Positions 8,458-18,727 are shown, numbered from the stretch's first letter. The stretch: 35,881 bases of DNA from Candidatus Thiodiazotropha sp. 'RUGA' (GCA_016842065.1 JAEPDS010000004.1:1-35881); one strand, 5' to 3'. The notes: a model not told the origin generated them from the sequence alone. Translations and numbers: made by a program.

Positions 8458-9627
8458 ATGAATCCAAAAACAGAGCGATTGAAGATACTGGTAGCCGGCA
8501 TTCTCAGCCTGATCCTCACCCTGGGTATCGCCCGGTTTGCCTACACGCCCCTGCTGCCGATCATGCAGCAGCAAGCCGGACTTGGAATCTCGGAAGCGGG
8601 CTGGCTGGCCTCGATCAACTACATCGGCTACCTGAGCGGCGCGATTATCGCAGCCCTGATCAGCGACCTCATGCTGAAAGACCGCTTATACCGGATTGGA
8701 TTGATCGTCGCGGTAGTGACCACAATCGGCATGGGTATGACGGAAAACTTCTGGATCTGGTCCATGCTCAGGTTTTTTGCCGGCTTGAGTAGTGCCGCGG
8801 GGCTTTTGTTGGGCTCCGGGCTGATTCTCAATTGGCTGATTCGACACGACCATCGAAGTGAACTGGGTATCCATTTCAGCGGTTTAGGAGCAGGCATCGC
8901 AATCTGTGCTGCGCTGGTGGAAGTCATGAAGTCACATCTGGACTGGAGCCAGCAGTGGCTATTACTCTCCCTGCTCGGATTGATCCTGATCTTTCCCGCC
9001 TGGCATTGGCTGCCACGCCCAGAAACCCAAAGCGTGACCCAGAGCGGGCAGTCGATGACTGACAATCCACCGAGCTCACTGTTTCTAAGACTTTTTATGG
9101 TGGTCTACTTCTGTGCCGGCGTGGGATATGTGGTCAGTGCCACATTCATTGTGGCCATTGTGGACCGATTGCCCGGACTTGATGGTCAGGGAGCCTGGAC
9201 ATTTCTGCTACTCGGCCTGGCGGCAACACCGGCCTGTATCTTGTGGGATCTGATTGCACGAAAAACCGGCTACCTGAATGCTTTGATCATCGCTTCAATC
9301 CTGCAAATCATCGGTATTCTGCTACCGGTTGTTAAGGCTGACCTGATCCTGGCCATGCTTGGCGCCCTGTTATTCGGAGCCACTTTCATCGGCATTGTCA
9401 GCCTGGTACTCACTATGGCAGGCCGTTACTACCCAACCCGGCCCGCAAAAATGATGGGCAAAATGACGGTGGCATATGGCATTGCCCAAATCCTGGCGCC
9501 TGCGGTGACTGGCGCCGTTGCAGCTTATAGCGGCAACTACCACCTCGGGCTCTATTTGGCTGCCGGGATGATGGTCATTGGCACAACCATATTGTGGTAT
9601 TTGAAACGCATTGAACAAGCCAATTGA
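8458..9627 (+). CDS. YbfB/YjiJ family MFS transporter
   Basis: A 389-residue major facilitator with about 12 membrane helices. The N-terminal segment LGIARFAYTPLLPIMQQQAG and the following GISEAGWLASINYIGYLSGA are characteristic of the YbfB/YjiJ (DUF1228) group. A short cytoplasmic loop near residues 185-205 (RPETQSVTQSGQS) separates the two six-helix bundles. It starts 97 bp from the divergent LysR gene and is probably controlled by it. The substrate is not known for most members; export of a small metabolite is a reasonable guess only. No partner gene follows; the next gene is 280 bp away. Confidence 0.9.
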   Translation: MNPKTERLKILVAGILSLILTLGIARFAYTPLLPIMQQQAGLGISEAGWLASINYIGYLSGAIIAALISDLMLKDRLYRIGLIVAVVTTIGMGMTENFWIWSMLRFFAGLSSAAGLLLGSGLILNWLIRHDHRSELGIHFSGLGAGIAICAALVEVMKSHLDWSQQWLLLSLLGLILIFPAWHWLPRPETQSVTQSGQSMTDNPPSSLFLRLFMVVYFCAGVGYVVSATFIVAIVDRLPGLDGQGAWTFLLLGLAATPACILWDLIARKTGYLNALIIASILQIIGILLPVVKADLILAMLGALLFGATFIGIVSLVLTMAGRYYPTRPAKMMGKMTVAYGIAQILAPAVTGAVAAYSGNYHLGLYLAAGMMVIGTTILWYLKRIEQAN

Positions 9628-9908
9628 AGTTAGAGCATTAAGTCATAAACTTAGCCTGAGACATATATAAAAATATCCAATCCCAACAGCATCCACCTCA
9701 CTCCTGATTGCAATAGATCAATTAAATCCCATTGTCTTTTATCGCTTTTGTTCTTTTTGAATTACAATAGTTGTAACAAGTAAAGAGTCTTAATTCAATT
9801 TTTAAGCTGCCCTGAAATTGATGACCTTTTATCACTCAATTTATTGCATCCACCTGTCTTGCTTTGGAATGAACCAGCGTTGTTGGACTAAAAAAGCACC
9901 GTTAAATA

Positions 9909-11984
9909 ATGTTCCGTAAAAACATCTACACGCTCTCTCTTCTGCTCCTGTTCGGGCCACAGGTTCACGCCCTACACGACGAGAAACTTGACCATTTCCT
10001 CTCCCTCAGTCTGCAAGAGTTGATGGACCTGGAAGTGACCATCTCCACAGACACAAGGCAGACGGTAGCCAAAGCCCCCTCAGCGGTAACCGTGATTACT
10101 GAAGAGGATATCAAGGCAACCGGAGCGACAAATCTTGTTGACGTTCTTGGGAGTGTTCCGGGTATACACATCAGAGCCAATCAGTTTGGTTTCCGCCCGC
10201 TGATACAGATAAGAGGCGCCACAGCCACCCAGACCCTGCTAATGGTTAATGGCGTCTCAATGCGTGATCTGTTGTGGGGCTTTGGTTTCTTCTGGAAAGG
10301 CATGCCCGTCAGCAGCATCGAGCGGATTGAGATAATTCGTGGCCCCGGCTCTGCTCTGTTTGGTGCTGACGCCTCAGCCGGTGTCATCAATGTCATTACC
10401 AAAGCAGCCAGCAAGATCAGCCACAACGAAGTTGGTGTTCGCAGTGGCAGTTTTGATACGGATAACGGCTGGGTTCAATACGCTGATAGCCTGAATGGTA
10501 TCGATGTCGGACTGACTATGGATTTTTACAATACCGACGGTCACGATCCGCAGATCAATACGGATGCCCAATCGATCTCAGACAGGCGATCCAACACCAA
10601 TGCCTCACTCGCACCGGATAGTGCCCAATACGGTTGGAAGAGTGAAGAGATCCGCTTTTCAGCCGCCTACTCAAACTGGCGCCTGAATCTTGACTATGCC
10701 AAACATGACGATATTGAAATCGGCTTGACTGGACTGGGGGCACTGGACCCTATCACCAAAGCCAATGATAAAAGGATCAATGCAGACGTTTTTTACAAAG
10801 ACAGTCAATTCCATCCAGACTGGATTGTCGATGCAGAATTACGTTTTCAGGATTACAGCTACTCTTCCGGCGACGGCTTTCAGGAGCGACCCCCTGGCGC
10901 TCTGTCAGACGCAAACAGATCCGGACTAATCAATCAGATGCGTTCGGCTGAACGCAGAGTTTCCGCTGAAGCCAGTGGTCTGTACAGTGGTTTTCAGGGA
11001 CAGTCCATTCGCCTCGGGACCGGTTACATCTGGCAGGATCTCTATCGGGTAGAGCAGTACGTGAACTTCGGAAGCGGACCCGATGGCGAAGAGATCCCAT
11101 TGGGTAGTGAATTGGTTGACCTCAGCGATACCCCTTATGCCTTTTCTCCGGAAAAGAGACGTAAGATTTACTATGTTTTCGCCCAGGACATCTGGCAGCT
11201 GGCGAGTGATTGGGAACTGACTGCTGGTGCAAGATTTGATCACTACTCAGACTTCGGCAGCACATTCAATCCACGTCTTGGCCTGGTCTGGCTAAGCACT
11301 GATCAGCTGACAACCAAACTCTTCTATGGACGGGCTTTCCGCCCGCCATCGTTTCAAGAGCTCTATGCCAGCACCTCTAACGCCCTACCCAACCCAGAGC
11401 TGAAGCCTGAACGCTCTGAGACCTGGGAACTGGCCTTCTCTTACAGACTCAATTCGAATCTGAATTTAGGTATGAATCTGTTTCACTACCAGCAGACCGA
11501 TCTGATTGACGATGTAAAAGCACCGGAAGACACAGTCGGCACCTTTACCAATATCGGAGAGCACACCATTCAAGGTATTGAGCTGGAGGCTAAATGGCAA
11601 CTGGCAAATAATCTGAGAATTTCCGGAAACTACACCATACGGGATCAGGACGACAGTGGATTTCGCGCGTTTGATCAACCGGAGCAGGATGCCTATCTAC
11701 GAGGCGATTGGTATTTTCTTCACCATTGGAACTGGAATCTTCAGTTCAACTGGATCGGCGAACGCGAACGGAGAGCAAACGACAGCCGAACCACTCTCGA
11801 TGACTACCTGATTGTCGACACAACATTCAGATACTTTCCGGATCAAAACTGGGAGTTTGCCACTTCAATTCGTAATCTTTTCGATGAAGATGCAAGAGAG
11901 TACACCAGCCAGAACATACCTGAAGGACTGCCTCTACCGGAAAGGAGTTTTTACGCAGAGATCAGATATAAATTTCACAACTGA
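9909..11984 (+). CDS. TonB-dependent outer-membrane receptor
   Basis: A 691-residue receptor with a signal peptide (about 1-21, ending VHA). The mature N-terminus has LSLQELMDLEVTISTDTRQT, a lead typical of the receptor branch found next to YfiR-type signalling genes. The plug domain runs from about 50 to 160 (APSAVTVITEEDIKATGATN, IQIRGATATQTLLMVNGV, IERIEIIRGPGSALFGADA), then a 22-strand-type barrel region with FYGRAFRPPSFQELYA and NPELKPERSETWELAF. It ends in an aromatic terminus (YAEIRYKFHN) as expected for outer-membrane assembly. It lies upstream of a YfiR-like gene (222-bp gap) and a hybrid kinase on the same strand. The ligand cannot be predicted confidently. Confidence 0.94.
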   Translation: MFRKNIYTLSLLLLFGPQVHALHDEKLDHFLSLSLQELMDLEVTISTDTRQTVAKAPSAVTVITEEDIKATGATNLVDVLGSVPGIHIRANQFGFRPLIQIRGATATQTLLMVNGVSMRDLLWGFGFFWKGMPVSSIERIEIIRGPGSALFGADASAGVINVITKAASKISHNEVGVRSGSFDTDNGWVQYADSLNGIDVGLTMDFYNTDGHDPQINTDAQSISDRRSNTNASLAPDSAQYGWKSEEIRFSAAYSNWRLNLDYAKHDDIEIGLTGLGALDPITKANDKRINADVFYKDSQFHPDWIVDAELRFQDYSYSSGDGFQERPPGALSDANRSGLINQMRSAERRVSAEASGLYSGFQGQSIRLGTGYIWQDLYRVEQYVNFGSGPDGEEIPLGSELVDLSDTPYAFSPEKRRKIYYVFAQDIWQLASDWELTAGARFDHYSDFGSTFNPRLGLVWLSTDQLTTKLFYGRAFRPPSFQELYASTSNALPNPELKPERSETWELAFSYRLNSNLNLGMNLFHYQQTDLIDDVKAPEDTVGTFTNIGEHTIQGIELEAKWQLANNLRISGNYTIRDQDDSGFRAFDQPEQDAYLRGDWYFLHHWNWNLQFNWIGERERRANDSRTTLDDYLIVDTTFRYFPDQNWEFATSIRNLFDEDAREYTSQNIPEGLPLPERSFYAEIRYKFHN

Positions 11985-12206
11985 TCCTACAGGCAACATT
12001 TAACCGTAGCCAAATAAAAGAGTTAAACGACACCATGAAAATAATTCCACAATCCAAGGCAACAGCCAGAGTAAGCAATTCATCTTTGTTCCACACCCAA
12101 ATTGGTGGTCAGCAAATTTCGAATCAGTGGCAACCGGCAATATAGAGATAACGAATAGAGATCCGTATTGAAATAACAGAATAACGCATCCTAGTGGATT
12201 GAAATC

Positions 12207-12761
12207 GTGGCAACAAGGCTGTTGACCTACATATCAATAGTGGTGCTTTCATTGTCCGCAATGACAGCCTCTGCCGCCCAGGATTCTGAGCTGGAGGCAG
12301 CTCTATTGAAAACTGTTTTTATCTACAATTTCGCGAAATTCACTCGCTGGCCTGAGAATCAATCCAAGACAACACAGGACTCCTTAGCACTATGCTCGAT
12401 CGGCGACGACAATATAACCGACAACCTGCCTAAACTGGCAGGCCGGGTGCTAAGAGGAAAGCCAATCAAGAGTGTCAAAATCAGCAAAGAATCAGAGCTG
12501 GGTGAGTGCCATGTACTCTATATTGCAGAATCAACACAAAATCGTATTCAGGAAATCCTACAGCCGATCAAGATGAGACCAATTTTAACAATCAGTGAAA
12601 TGCAGCAGTTCAGTCAAAATGGCGGAATGATCGAACTGACACAGGATCAGGAAAAACTTCGTTTCATCATCAATCTCAACACCACACGATCATCCGGCTT
12701 AAGACTCAGTTCACAGCTACTTGACCTGGCCATCATTATCGATGATGAGGCTCAGCAATGA
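12207..12761 (+). CDS. YfiR family periplasmic protein (DUF4154)
   Basis: A 184-residue exported protein with a GTG start and a signal peptide (about 1-23, ending ASA-AQ). The mature part follows the YfiR/DUF4154 pattern: [15 protein letters not shown] near the N-terminus, [83 protein letters not shown]. Two cysteines are kept (in LCSIG and ECHVL), the pair known to matter for redox control in Pseudomonas YfiR. Its stop overlaps the next start (ATGA), so it is translationally coupled to the hybrid kinase. It probably acts as a periplasmic modulator of that kinase, by analogy with YfiR on the YfiN cyclase; this is inference. Confidence 0.88.
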   Translation: MATRLLTYISIVVLSLSAMTASAAQDSELEAALLKTVFIYNFAKFTRWPENQSKTTQDSLALCSIGDDNITDNLPKLAGRVLRGKPIKSVKISKESELGECHVLYIAESTQNRIQEILQPIKMRPILTISEMQQFSQNGGMIELTQDQEKLRFIINLNTTRSSGLRLSSQLLDLAIIIDDEAQQ

Positions 12762-15085
12762 ACCTACTGCGCAACGCTTCAATCAAGCAAAAAATTGAGG
12801 CGATCATTCTGGCCACTGCAGCCTCAGTGCTATTGCTCAGTCTGTTTCTGTTTATGATTCTGGAGATCACCTCGACTCACGACGAAACCGTCTCAAGGTT
12901 ACAGACACTGGCAAGGGTGTTAGGCGCCAACAGCAGCGCAGCGATCACTTTTCGTGACGATCAGGCGGCTGAGGAAATTCTCTTAACCCTGGCGACACAA
13001 AGCGATGTTGTCAGTGCGAAAATACTTAATTTGAATCGAACCCCTTTTGCGGAGTATCAAAGCGCAGCAATTACCCCGGAGAAACAACATACCGACACTT
13101 CGAATGGCTCTTTTGTGCTGTTTGGGTTGATTGAAGTCGAAGAGCCGATTGTTCTCGATGATGAGCTGATCGGCTATTTCGTTATCGTTGGTGATATGAG
13201 TAATGCCCGTGCAGTATTGATTCAACAGGCACTCCTGATACTTGGTGTGTTCATTGTCTCCATGCTTTTTGCTTTGCTGCTCTCCAATCGCTTTCAAAAA
13301 ATCGTCTCCGCCCCAGCCAAACAGCTGTTAACCACCATAGAAGCCATTACGGCTGACCAGGATTTCAGCCGTCGTGCGATACGGGTCAGTAATGATGAAC
13401 TGGGTACACTGGTTGATGAATTCAACGTCATGCTGAATAAAATCGAGCAATATGACCGGGACTTGAATGCATACCAACAGGACCTGGAACAACTGGTTGC
13501 AGAGCGCACACAGGAGCTGGAATGGGCAAAGGAAGGTGCCGAGACTGCAAGCCAGGCAAAAAGTGATTTTCTGGCGACCATGAGCCACGAAATTCGCACT
13601 CCGATGAGCGGTGTCATCGGCTTTGCTCACTTGCTTGAGAAAACCAAACTGGATGATCAACAAACGGACTATCTGCGCATCATAACCAGCTCCGCAAACT
13701 CTCTGCTCGATATCATCGACGACATTCTTGACTTCTCAAAAATGGAAGCCGGCAAGGTAAAGCTGGAAAACAGTAATTTCGTACTGGAATCGATGATCAA
13801 GAGCGTGCAGGTTCTGTTTACCCCCAAAGCACTGGAAAAGGGTTTAAAACTGATCACCTATGTGGCCCATGACATACCCCCTGTCCTGTACGGCGATTCA
13901 ACACGTTTGAGACAGATCTTAATCAACCTGGTGGGTAACGCCATCAAATTCACCGACCAGGGTCAGGTCACCATCAATATTGAGAAACAGCGACAGAAAA
14001 ACGAGCGAATTGCCCTCACCATCAGAATCCGTGATACCGGAATCGGTATAGCGCAGGAACAGCAGGAACAACTCTTTCAGCCGTTTCAGCAAGCCGACGG
14101 ATCCTTGACCCGGCACTATGGAGGAACCGGTTTGGGTCTGGTCATCGCCAAACGCCTGGTCCACCTGATGGGCGGCAGCATTGCTCTGAAGAGTGCTCCC
14201 GACAAAGGATCAGAGTTCACCATCACCATCTACCTGTCGCTTCCTCAGAAAGAGAAGATGGAGAATATGTCCGTCATCGATCACTCAGATGAAGTGAACG
14301 CTGCATCATTGGAGCCACATGGTTCACTTCTCAAAAATATGAAGATCCTGGTGGTAGACGATAGTAACGTCAATCTGATGCTGGCCAAGACACTGCTACT
14401 CAACGAAGGGGCTGAAGTGGTGGCTGTATACAGTGCCATCGAGGCAATGGAAAGAATCTCTGAAACTAATTTCGATCTGATTCTGATGGATCTCGAGATG
14501 CCCGTTATGAGCGGTATCGATGCAGCCATACAGTTGAGGCAACCCAACTCAGCCACGGAAAACATACCGATCATTGCTGTGACAGCCCATGTGTTGCCAG
14601 AAAAACGTAAGGAGGTGGCCGATGCCGGAATGAATGACCTGCTGCCAAAACCCTACCTGCCTGAGCAGTTGTACGGCATCATTGCAAAATGGTGCAAAAA
14701 CATTAACTATCAGAACTCAACCGGCCAACGAAAACATAATCTGCAAACGGGCAACCCAGTCTATAACCGTGATACAGCCCTGGCCAGTGTAGCGGGAAAC
14801 GAACAGGCCGCTCGCACGATCCTGAAAGAGTTTTTAGCCATGCTGCCGGAAATATCCAATGTCATCCAACAGGCTTCACTGAAAAAGGATAAGGCTGCTC
14901 TCTATCAGGCGGTACACAAACTGGCTGGATCCGCGAGCAACAGTGGAGCCACATCGATCCATGCCAAAGCCATGTACCTGAAGTCGATCATGAAACGTGA
15001 AAATCAACCGGAAACACTGATTGACGAGGAGCTCTCGCAGCTATTGGCTCACATCGACACTTTTTCAAACCATTTTAAAGCCTGA
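12758..15085 (+). CDS. CHASE8-HAMP hybrid sensor histidine kinase with receiver and HPt
   Basis: A 775-residue multidomain kinase. Order: membrane helix (about 13-36), a periplasmic domain of CHASE8 type ([40 protein letters not shown]), second helix (about 155-176), HAMP and coiled coil (to about 265), HisKA with the H box [10 protein letters not shown] (His277), HATPase with N box ([15 protein letters not shown]) and G boxes ([21 protein letters not shown]), a receiver ([15 protein letters not shown], phospho-acceptor Asp578 in [15 protein letters not shown]), and a C-terminal HPt with [14 protein letters not shown] (His720). All phosphorelay residues look intact. There is no response-regulator output gene adjacent. 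It overlaps the yfiR-like gene by 4 bp. Confidence 0.95.
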   Translation: MNLLRNASIKQKIEAIILATAASVLLLSLFLFMILEITSTHDETVSRLQTLARVLGANSSAAITFRDDQAAEEILLTLATQSDVVSAKILNLNRTPFAEYQSAAITPEKQHTDTSNGSFVLFGLIEVEEPIVLDDELIGYFVIVGDMSNARAVLIQQALLILGVFIVSMLFALLLSNRFQKIVSAPAKQLLTTIEAITADQDFSRRAIRVSNDELGTLVDEFNVMLNKIEQYDRDLNAYQQDLEQLVAERTQELEWAKEGAETASQAKSDFLATMSHEIRTPMSGVIGFAHLLEKTKLDDQQTDYLRIITSSANSLLDIIDDILDFSKMEAGKVKLENSNFVLESMIKSVQVLFTPKALEKGLKLITYVAHDIPPVLYGDSTRLRQILINLVGNAIKFTDQGQVTINIEKQRQKNERIALTIRIRDTGIGIAQEQQEQLFQPFQQADGSLTRHYGGTGLGLVIAKRLVHLMGGSIALKSAPDKGSEFTITIYLSLPQKEKMENMSVIDHSDEVNAASLEPHGSLLKNMKILVVDDSNVNLMLAKTLLLNEGAEVVAVYSAIEAMERISETNFDLILMDLEMPVMSGIDAAIQLRQPNSATENIPIIAVTAHVLPEKRKEVADAGMNDLLPKPYLPEQLYGIIAKWCKNINYQNSTGQRKHNLQTGNPVYNRDTALASVAGNEQAARTILKEFLAMLPEISNVIQQASLKKDKAALYQAVHKLAGSASNSGATSIHAKAMYLKSIMKRENQPETLIDEELSQLLAHIDTFSNHFKA

Positions 15086-15219
15086 GCGATAGCCGGCTCA
15101 AACCCGTCCCATGCTGCCTACCCTTCTGCTGCAAGAGAGTGCTATAAAACTAGGCTGCTGATGTTCGTTAGTCGACTTTGAGCACAAGAGAACGACCGTT
15201 TTTAGCGGATTCAGGCCTT

Positions 15220-15244
15220 TAGGGTGGGGCAAGGACCCACCCTA
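15220..15244. repeat. GC-rich palindrome (GGTGGG/CCCACC family)
   Basis: TAGGGTGGG and CCCACCCTA form a perfect 9-bp inverted repeat with a 7-bp loop. The core GGTGGGGCAAGGACCCACC matches the core of the palindrome at 25162-25186 at 17 of 19 positions, which suggests a dispersed REP-like family. Confidence 0.65.
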
Positions 15245-15258
15245 CGACTAACCAAGCC

Positions 15259-15370
15259 TAAGAGATTAGCCGCCAATCACCGCATTTCTTCGCTAATAGA
15301 CTCTGCTGTGTGAGAGTTTTTTGCGGCATTTTGGGGTGATTGGCGCTCATTGGCGGTTTGTTCTCTTAAG
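15259..15370. repeat. Imperfect long inverted repeat with CGCCAAT motifs
   Basis: The left arm (15259-15284) carries TAAGAGATTAGCCGCCAATC. The reverse complement of the right end (15321-15370) starts with CTTAAGAGAACAAACCGCC and repeats CGCCAAT twice. The arms share AAGAGA and CCGCCAAT, giving an element of about 112 bp. It could be a MITE-like or REP-like intergenic element, or a structured terminator region. Confidence 0.5.
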
Positions 15371-15457
15371 TAAGTACCATGCGGCCTAAACTCGTCTCAC
15401 ACCTGACTCCTTTTCCCACAAGGAGAAGACGATAATGTTTAACTGCCTGTTTATCGA

Positions 15458-15856
15458 TTACCAATCCTTATTCTGATGTGCATATCGATCGTGATAGATC
15501 ACATAGCGCTCCAGGTCGTTATGCTTATACTCCCAGATTCTATCACTCAGTCTGTCGAGTTTTCGGGTCAACCGCTTGAACTCTTTTCGGGAGAGATATC
15601 CATCCTCTTGATACTCTCGAGACAATCTTCTAATTTTTCTGTGTTTTTTCTTTAATTGCTTACTCTCCTTGTAGCTAAGGCTATGTTGATCAACACCCCG
15701 CTGTATGCGTCGATACTGTCGATCCAAGCGCTGATCGATTCTTTCCACCCATTGATGATCACAAATTCTTTGTCGATCCGTATGGCCAGCCAAGGCTGGA
15801 CCGGTAACGATCAGACTCAATGTCGTGGCAACAACCAGTTTGTGGATTGCGTTCAT
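15458..15856 (-). CDS. Small basic periplasmic protein, function unknown
   Basis: A 132-residue protein with a clear signal peptide (about 1-23, LVVATTLSLIVTGPALA). The mature part is short, very rich in Arg, Lys, Asp and Tyr, and predicted helical. It carries repeated heptad-like patterns (RIDQRLDRQYRRIQRG, LKKKHRKIRRLSREYQEDG, LTRKLDRLSDRIWEYKHND). I do not recognise a named family. The pattern recalls small stress-related or metal-response periplasmic helical proteins, but no metal motif is evident beyond scattered His. It is convergent with the hybrid kinase gene. Confidence 0.7.
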   Translation of the reverse strand: MNAIHKLVVATTLSLIVTGPALAGHTDRQRICDHQWVERIDQRLDRQYRRIQRGVDQHSLSYKESKQLKKKHRKIRRLSREYQEDGYLSRKEFKRLTRKLDRLSDRIWEYKHNDLERYVIYHDRYAHQNKDW

Positions 15857-16076
15857 CAGATGTCTCCTGTGATCTTTTGCGTTGTTTCGAGTTCAGCATA
15901 ATCGGGGCTTACTGAACGGAAACTGAACAGACCGGGGAGACTGGGATTTCAGTGAACCATGCCTCACTGACAAGATTGGGACTAGTATGCGGGTCACCTA
16001 TTCGATATGCTTTTTTCTCACTGATTGTTTGATTTTAAGCGGATTTCCCGCGAGATAGGTTAGGCCTTTAACGCTA

Positions 16077-16700
16077 ATGAAGTTCTATATCGTTTCACTG
16101 CTCTGTAGCTGTCTGCTCTGTGTCGGTTTGTCTGCCCATGCCGAGACCCGTTATGTCACAGATGAACTGAATCTATCTCTCTACGAACTGATCAACTCCA
16201 AAGGCAAGCTTTTAAAACGCCTTAAAAGCGGAACCGAGCTGGAATTACTCAGTGAAGAGGGTTTTTTCGCCGAAGTACGAACAAAAGACGGTACGGTTGG
16301 TTGGACCAAAGCCGGTTTTTTGATCAAATCCAAACCTGCCCGTACCCTTGTGATCGAACTGACCGATGAAAACAGCGAACTGAAGGAGCGTTTGCAGGCT
16401 AAGGAACAACAGCTCAGTGAGACAGAAAAGCTGCTCAACAGTCTGAAAAGTCAGGAACAGCAAGCCAATACTGAACTACAGGATCAGTTGGAAAATACCG
16501 AGGGAATCGTTGCGGCTCTGGATCGTATTCAGCAGGAGAACGAGAGCCTCAGAGCGCAGCAGGGGGAGTTTGGAACCATGCTCCCGCTGAAATGGGGGCT
16601 GATTGCATCTGCGATCACTTTCATTGTGGGCATAGTCGCCGGGATTGCCCTATTCGACTATCGCAGCCGTAGACGCCATGGCGGTTTCAGAATCTACTGA
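16077..16700 (+). CDS. SH3 domain membrane protein (TIGR04211 / YgiM-like)
   Basis: A 207-residue protein with a signal peptide (about 1-22, ending AHA). A bacterial SH3 domain spans about 25-85 (ETRYVTDELNLSLYELINSKGKLLKRLKSG, VGWTKAGFL). A coiled coil of about 70 residues follows (ENSELKERLQAKEQQLSETE), then a C-terminal membrane helix (about 172-194, GLIASAITFIVGIVAGIALF) and a short basic tail (YRSRRRHGGFRIY). This matches the TIGR04211 SH3-and-anchor layout common in gammaproteobacteria. It is presumably anchored in the inner membrane with the SH3 and coiled coil in the periplasm. It is convergent with the sigma-54 activator gene. Confidence 0.9.
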   Translation: MKFYIVSLLCSCLLCVGLSAHAETRYVTDELNLSLYELINSKGKLLKRLKSGTELELLSEEGFFAEVRTKDGTVGWTKAGFLIKSKPARTLVIELTDENSELKERLQAKEQQLSETEKLLNSLKSQEQQANTELQDQLENTEGIVAALDRIQQENESLRAQQGEFGTMLPLKWGLIASAITFIVGIVAGIALFDYRSRRRHGGFRIY

Positions 16701-16724
16701 GACCGAGTGGGCCACCGGACCCCG

Positions 16725-17672
16725 TTAACAATCGATCGCGTATTTCTTCATCCTGTAGAGTAACGTATCCCGGGTAAGGCCAAGCAGGCGAGCTGCCTTG
16801 CTGCGGTTACCCAGTGTTTTCGAGAGCGCCTGCTCAATCAGGTCTGCTTCGAGCTGATCCATGCTCAACCCCTGTTCCGGCAGGACAAAACCGCCTTCCT
16901 TGACCGCACTCCGCTTTACCTGACTGCGGAACTCATTCGGCAGATTTTCGACTTCGACTTTTCTGCCTGAGAAGAGAATCAGCATACGTTCAGCAAAATT
17001 CTTCAATTCGCGAACATTTCCAGGCCAAGCATAGGCGTTCAAAGTCTTCAACACCTGCCTGCTATAGATGGGCGCACGCAGATTGTAACTTTTGGAGAGT
17101 TCAAAGGTCAGCCCGTTGAGCAACAACTCCATATCGCCGGCACGCTCACGCAGGGGTGGCAGCTCCAATGGAACCACATTCAAGCGATAGTAGAGATCAC
17201 TTCGGAATGTTCCCTCATCAAGGGATTTGGAGAGGTCACGATTGGTTGCGGCAATGATTCGCACATCGACCCGTTGGTTGTTGGCCCGACCAACCATCTG
17301 ACATTCGCCGGTCTCGAGAAAGCGCAGCAGCTTTGACTGTACGCTGAGTGGCAATTCGCCGATCTCATCCAGAAACAGGGTGCCGCCCTGTGCCGCCTGA
17401 ACCTTACCCATACTGTCAGAGGTTGCTCCGGTATAAGCACCTTTACGATGGCCAAACAGCTCGCTCTCTGCCAACTGGGTGGGCAGTGCTGCACAATTCA
17501 CCGTGACAAAAGGCTTATTGCAACGACGACTGTTATCGTGCAGTGCCTGAGCAAGCAACTCCTTGCCAGTACCACTTTCACCCGTCACCAGCACAGTTGC
17601 ATCTGTGGCAGACACAATTCGCATGGCGCGAAGCAGGGTTTGAAATTCCGGGGCCTTTCCGATCATATCCAT
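16725..17672 (-). CDS. Sigma-54-dependent transcriptional activator (no receiver domain)
   Basis: A 315-residue enhancer-binding protein of the minimal PspF-like type: AAA+ domain first, DNA-binding domain last, no N-terminal sensory domain. Walker A is GESGTGKE (about 30-37). The sigma-54 contact loop reads GAYTGA (F to Y, a common variant). Walker B is GGTLFLDEIGELP, and the sensor region is RVDVRIIAATNRDL. AWPGNVRELKNFAERM follows. The C-terminal Fis-type helix-turn-helix is NRSKAARLLGLTRDTLLYRM. Without a receiver its activity would have to be set by a partner protein or by its level. I found no clear -24/-12 promoter near it. Target genes are unknown. Confidence 0.93.
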   Translation of the reverse strand: MDMIGKAPEFQTLLRAMRIVSATDATVLVTGESGTGKELLAQALHDNSRRCNKPFVTVNCAALPTQLAESELFGHRKGAYTGATSDSMGKVQAAQGGTLFLDEIGELPLSVQSKLLRFLETGECQMVGRANNQRVDVRIIAATNRDLSKSLDEGTFRSDLYYRLNVVPLELPPLRERAGDMELLLNGLTFELSKSYNLRAPIYSRQVLKTLNAYAWPGNVRELKNFAERMLILFSGRKVEVENLPNEFRSQVKRSAVKEGGFVLPEQGLSMDQLEADLIEQALSKTLGNRSKAARLLGLTRDTLLYRMKKYAIDC

Positions 17673-17815
17673 CTCCTCTACAAGCCGGACTATTCTAAAA
17701 CACTTTTTTGCGTGAGGAAAATAACAATGACCAAACAGACAGGAATATTTCTAATCGCCTGAATATATTGATATTTTTGCTTATCAACAATAGGAAAAAG
17801 AGTTGTTTTCAGCGG

Positions 17816-18727
17816 TTAGTTATAGAGTTCGCGGACAATCTCCAGAAATCGCTTCGCCTGGGGCGATAGAAACTTGCCCCGCCTGAGCACGATGCCGTAG
17901 CTCCGATCAGGGAAATAGTCACCCAACGGGATGGTTGCCACTTGCTCCTCCCCGGTCAGACAGACATCGGTGACAATCGAGATACCAAGACCGATCTCCA
18001 CATATTTTTTGATCACTTCCCAACCCCCCGCTTCCAGGGTCACGTTATAGCTGGCGTTGTGCTGCTTGAATACCAGATCAACCATCCTCCAGGTGCTCAG
18101 GTGGTGAGGTGGCAGGATCAAACCATATGGGCTGATATCATGCAGCCGAATCTGCTCTTTCTTGGCTAAGGGATGATCCTTGGGAGTAATCAGTACCGGT
18201 GCATAGTTGACCACCGGTTGATAGGTCACATCATCCGGAATCTCGATCATCGAGCCAATCGCGAGATCGGTCTCATCCGCCCTGAGCATGGCCATACCGT
18301 CTCGCCCGGTCACATTGTGCAGCTTCACCCGTATGCCCGGATATCGCTCAGCAAATCGGCGAATCGGCTCGGGCAGGATGTAGAGAATGGTGGACTCACC
18401 AGCGGCTATATTCAGTTCACCACTCTCCAGTTTTCCGCAGGAGGCGGAGAAGGTCTCCTGCAGTTTGTCCATACCTTCGACCAGGGGCTGAGAGAGCTTG
18501 TAGAGCGTCTCACCTTCCGGGGTGAGCTTGATCTTCGGTCCCCGCCGCTCAAACAGGACGGTCTCCAGCTCCCTCTCCAGGGCTTGTATCTGCAGTGACA
18601 CAGTGGGTTGACTCAGATAGAGTCGCTCTGCAGCTTCGCTGATGGATCCCGTTTGTGCCGCATGGCAAAAGGCCCTCAACTGCTTTAGTCGGTTTTGTTT
18701 ATAATGAATTTGTGGGGTGCCAGCCAT
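17816..18727 (-). CDS. LysR family transcriptional regulator (CysB-like)
   Basis: A LysR-type regulator of about 303 residues. The helix-turn-helix region is RLKQLRAFCHAAQTGSISEA, then AERLYLSQPTVSLQIQALER and FERRGPKIKLTPEG. The effector domain starts at ELNIAAGESTILYILPEPIR and continues with NVTGRDGMAMLRADETDLAIG, close in style to CysB/Cbl-type proteins. I place the start at the ATG of MAGTPQIHYK (18727); an ATG six codons upstream (18745) with GGAAA before it is also possible. It is divergent from the pentapeptide-repeat gene with a short AT-rich gap that includes AACGATCGTT (18796-18805). The effector is unknown; a link to sulfur metabolism is only a guess. Confidence 0.9.
   Translation of the reverse strand: MAGTPQIHYKQNRLKQLRAFCHAAQTGSISEAAERLYLSQPTVSLQIQALERELETVLFERRGPKIKLTPEGETLYKLSQPLVEGMDKLQETFSASCGKLESGELNIAAGESTILYILPEPIRRFAERYPGIRVKLHNVTGRDGMAMLRADETDLAIGSMIEIPDDVTYQPVVNYAPVLITPKDHPLAKKEQIRLHDISPYGLILPPHHLSTWRMVDLVFKQHNASYNVTLEAGGWEVIKKYVEIGLGISIVTDVCLTGEEQVATIPLGDYFPDRSYGIVLRRGKFLSPQAKRFLEIVRELYN

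Larger units (their letters stand above)
15086..15457. other. Intergenic region with dispersed palindromic repeats
   Basis: 372 bp without a coding frame I can support. It holds a 25-bp GC-rich palindrome and a longer imperfect inverted repeat, annotated separately. The region separates the hybrid kinase from a convergent small gene. Confidence 0.6.
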
